Assembly (NCBI GenBank): GCA_964499445.1
Contig: CAZCLE010000003.1
Location: 1 to 64,000 of the forward strand
Length of the DNA stretch: 64,000 bases
Source of the DNA: GCA-2688105 sp964499445
GTDB lineage: Bacteria; Chloroflexota; Dehalococcoidia; Dehalococcoidales; GCA-2688105
Direction: 5' to 3'
The notes under the pieces are model-generated. The model was given only the letters and a program-made list of their open reading frames with translations, was not told the origin of the DNA and searched no databases. Positions 63,880-64,000 of the stretch are shown here, in pieces. Every line of letters starts with the position of its first letter. The stretch's first letter is position 1. Made by a program: the position numbers and the translations under genes.

Positions 63880-64000
63880 CTATGCTAGCTCTTTAAACTC
63901 CTCCAAATATCTCCCGGTTAGTGTCTCCCAGCTAACGTTATCTATGGCGTATTGTCGGGCGTTTTGGGAGTGGTTTGAGTTATCTCCTGTTAAGTAGTCA
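63880..64000 (-). CDS. GT4 glycosyltransferase, C-terminal part (truncated by window)
   Basis: Reads from the window edge: DYLTGDNSNHSQNARQYAID, then NVSWETLTGRYLEEFKELA and stop (minus strand 63880). This is the usual C-terminal helix pair of GT4 glycosyltransferases (N-A-R-x-Y/F-A...SW). The start lies beyond 64000. It belongs to the same surface-polysaccharide set as the sulfotransferase and the glycosyltransferase at 61452. Confidence 0.65.
   Translation of the reverse strand, partial: DYLTGDNSNHSQNARQYAIDNVSWETLTGRYLEEFKELA

Overview
The window looks like a chromosomal segment of a strictly anaerobic bacterium of the Chloroflexota, most likely class Dehalococcoidia. The basis is inference, since there is no 16S gene here. 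It rests on many TTG/GTG starts and some apparent CTG starts, several genes of archaeal type (TreT-like glycosyltransferase, UPF0200 P-loop kinase, archaeal-type dUTPase, winged-helix regulator), a rubrerythrin, HdrA/MvhD/FdhB redox proteins, and branched-chain-type ABC transporter genes mixed with acyl-CoA ligases. Most of the sequence is tightly packed housekeeping genes. Short accessory patches and intergenic repeat elements lie between them.

Layout. 0-3.4 kb is accessory DNA: a 75-bp tandem repeat running off the left edge, a relic membrane anchor, a small Cys-rich protein, a lipoprotein, and an XRE regulator followed by three tiny genes. 3.4-6.6 kb holds a barrel-like protein, a TreT-like glycosyltransferase and a GuaB3-type IMP dehydrogenase. 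6.7-11.1 kb is a fatty-acid operon: a hot-dog pair, plsX, acpP, fabF and fabG. 11.2-18.8 kb has rsmI, metG, a polyprenyl synthase, ftsH, an endonuclease IV-like protein, rsfS and ndk. 18.9-28.4 kb has a HAD phosphatase, a thioesterase, tsaB, tsaE, thiL, a phosphoesterase, rsmA, ispE, rubrerythrin, a CCA-type nucleotidyltransferase and an EamA transporter. Four members of a composite intergenic repeat are scattered through that stretch. 28.8-33.3 kb has nucleotide metabolism genes, a lipid kinase, DegV and a regulator. 33.3-34.3 kb is gene debris around tRNA-Gly(CCC).

The most interesting region is 34.3-41.7 kb. A CsoR/CstR-type repressor, which lacks the copper histidine but keeps both thiol positions, diverges from an eight-gene operon: mvhD, a DsrE-like gene, tusA, a second mvhD, two hdrA genes and two fdhB/frhB-like genes. 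The two HdrA proteins carry complementary cofactor domains. HdrA1 has only the inserted ferredoxin domain; HdrA2 has only the N-terminal and C-terminal cluster domains. No hdrB/hdrC, dsrAB or lipoate-binding protein is nearby. I read this as a persulfide-sensing, sulfur-relay-coupled electron-transfer (possibly bifurcating) complex; the function is inferred.

41.9-43.5 kb has a DUF5679-like zinc protein and two lipoproteins. 43.6-51.2 kb is a complete trp operon (trpEGDCFBA) behind a T-box leader, with an unrelated membrane-protein gene nested between trpG and trpD. 51.5-52.5 kb has a GYD protein, a relic of an indolepyruvate oxidoreductase start, and a thioesterase. 52.9-61.3 kb is a fatty-acid/branched-chain-type import cluster: acyl-CoA synthetase, livH, livM, livJ, livF, a PaaK-like ligase, and on the opposite strand livG plus a small partner. 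61.4-64 kb is a surface-polysaccharide region with two GT4 glycosyltransferases (one cut by the window edge) and a sulfotransferase.
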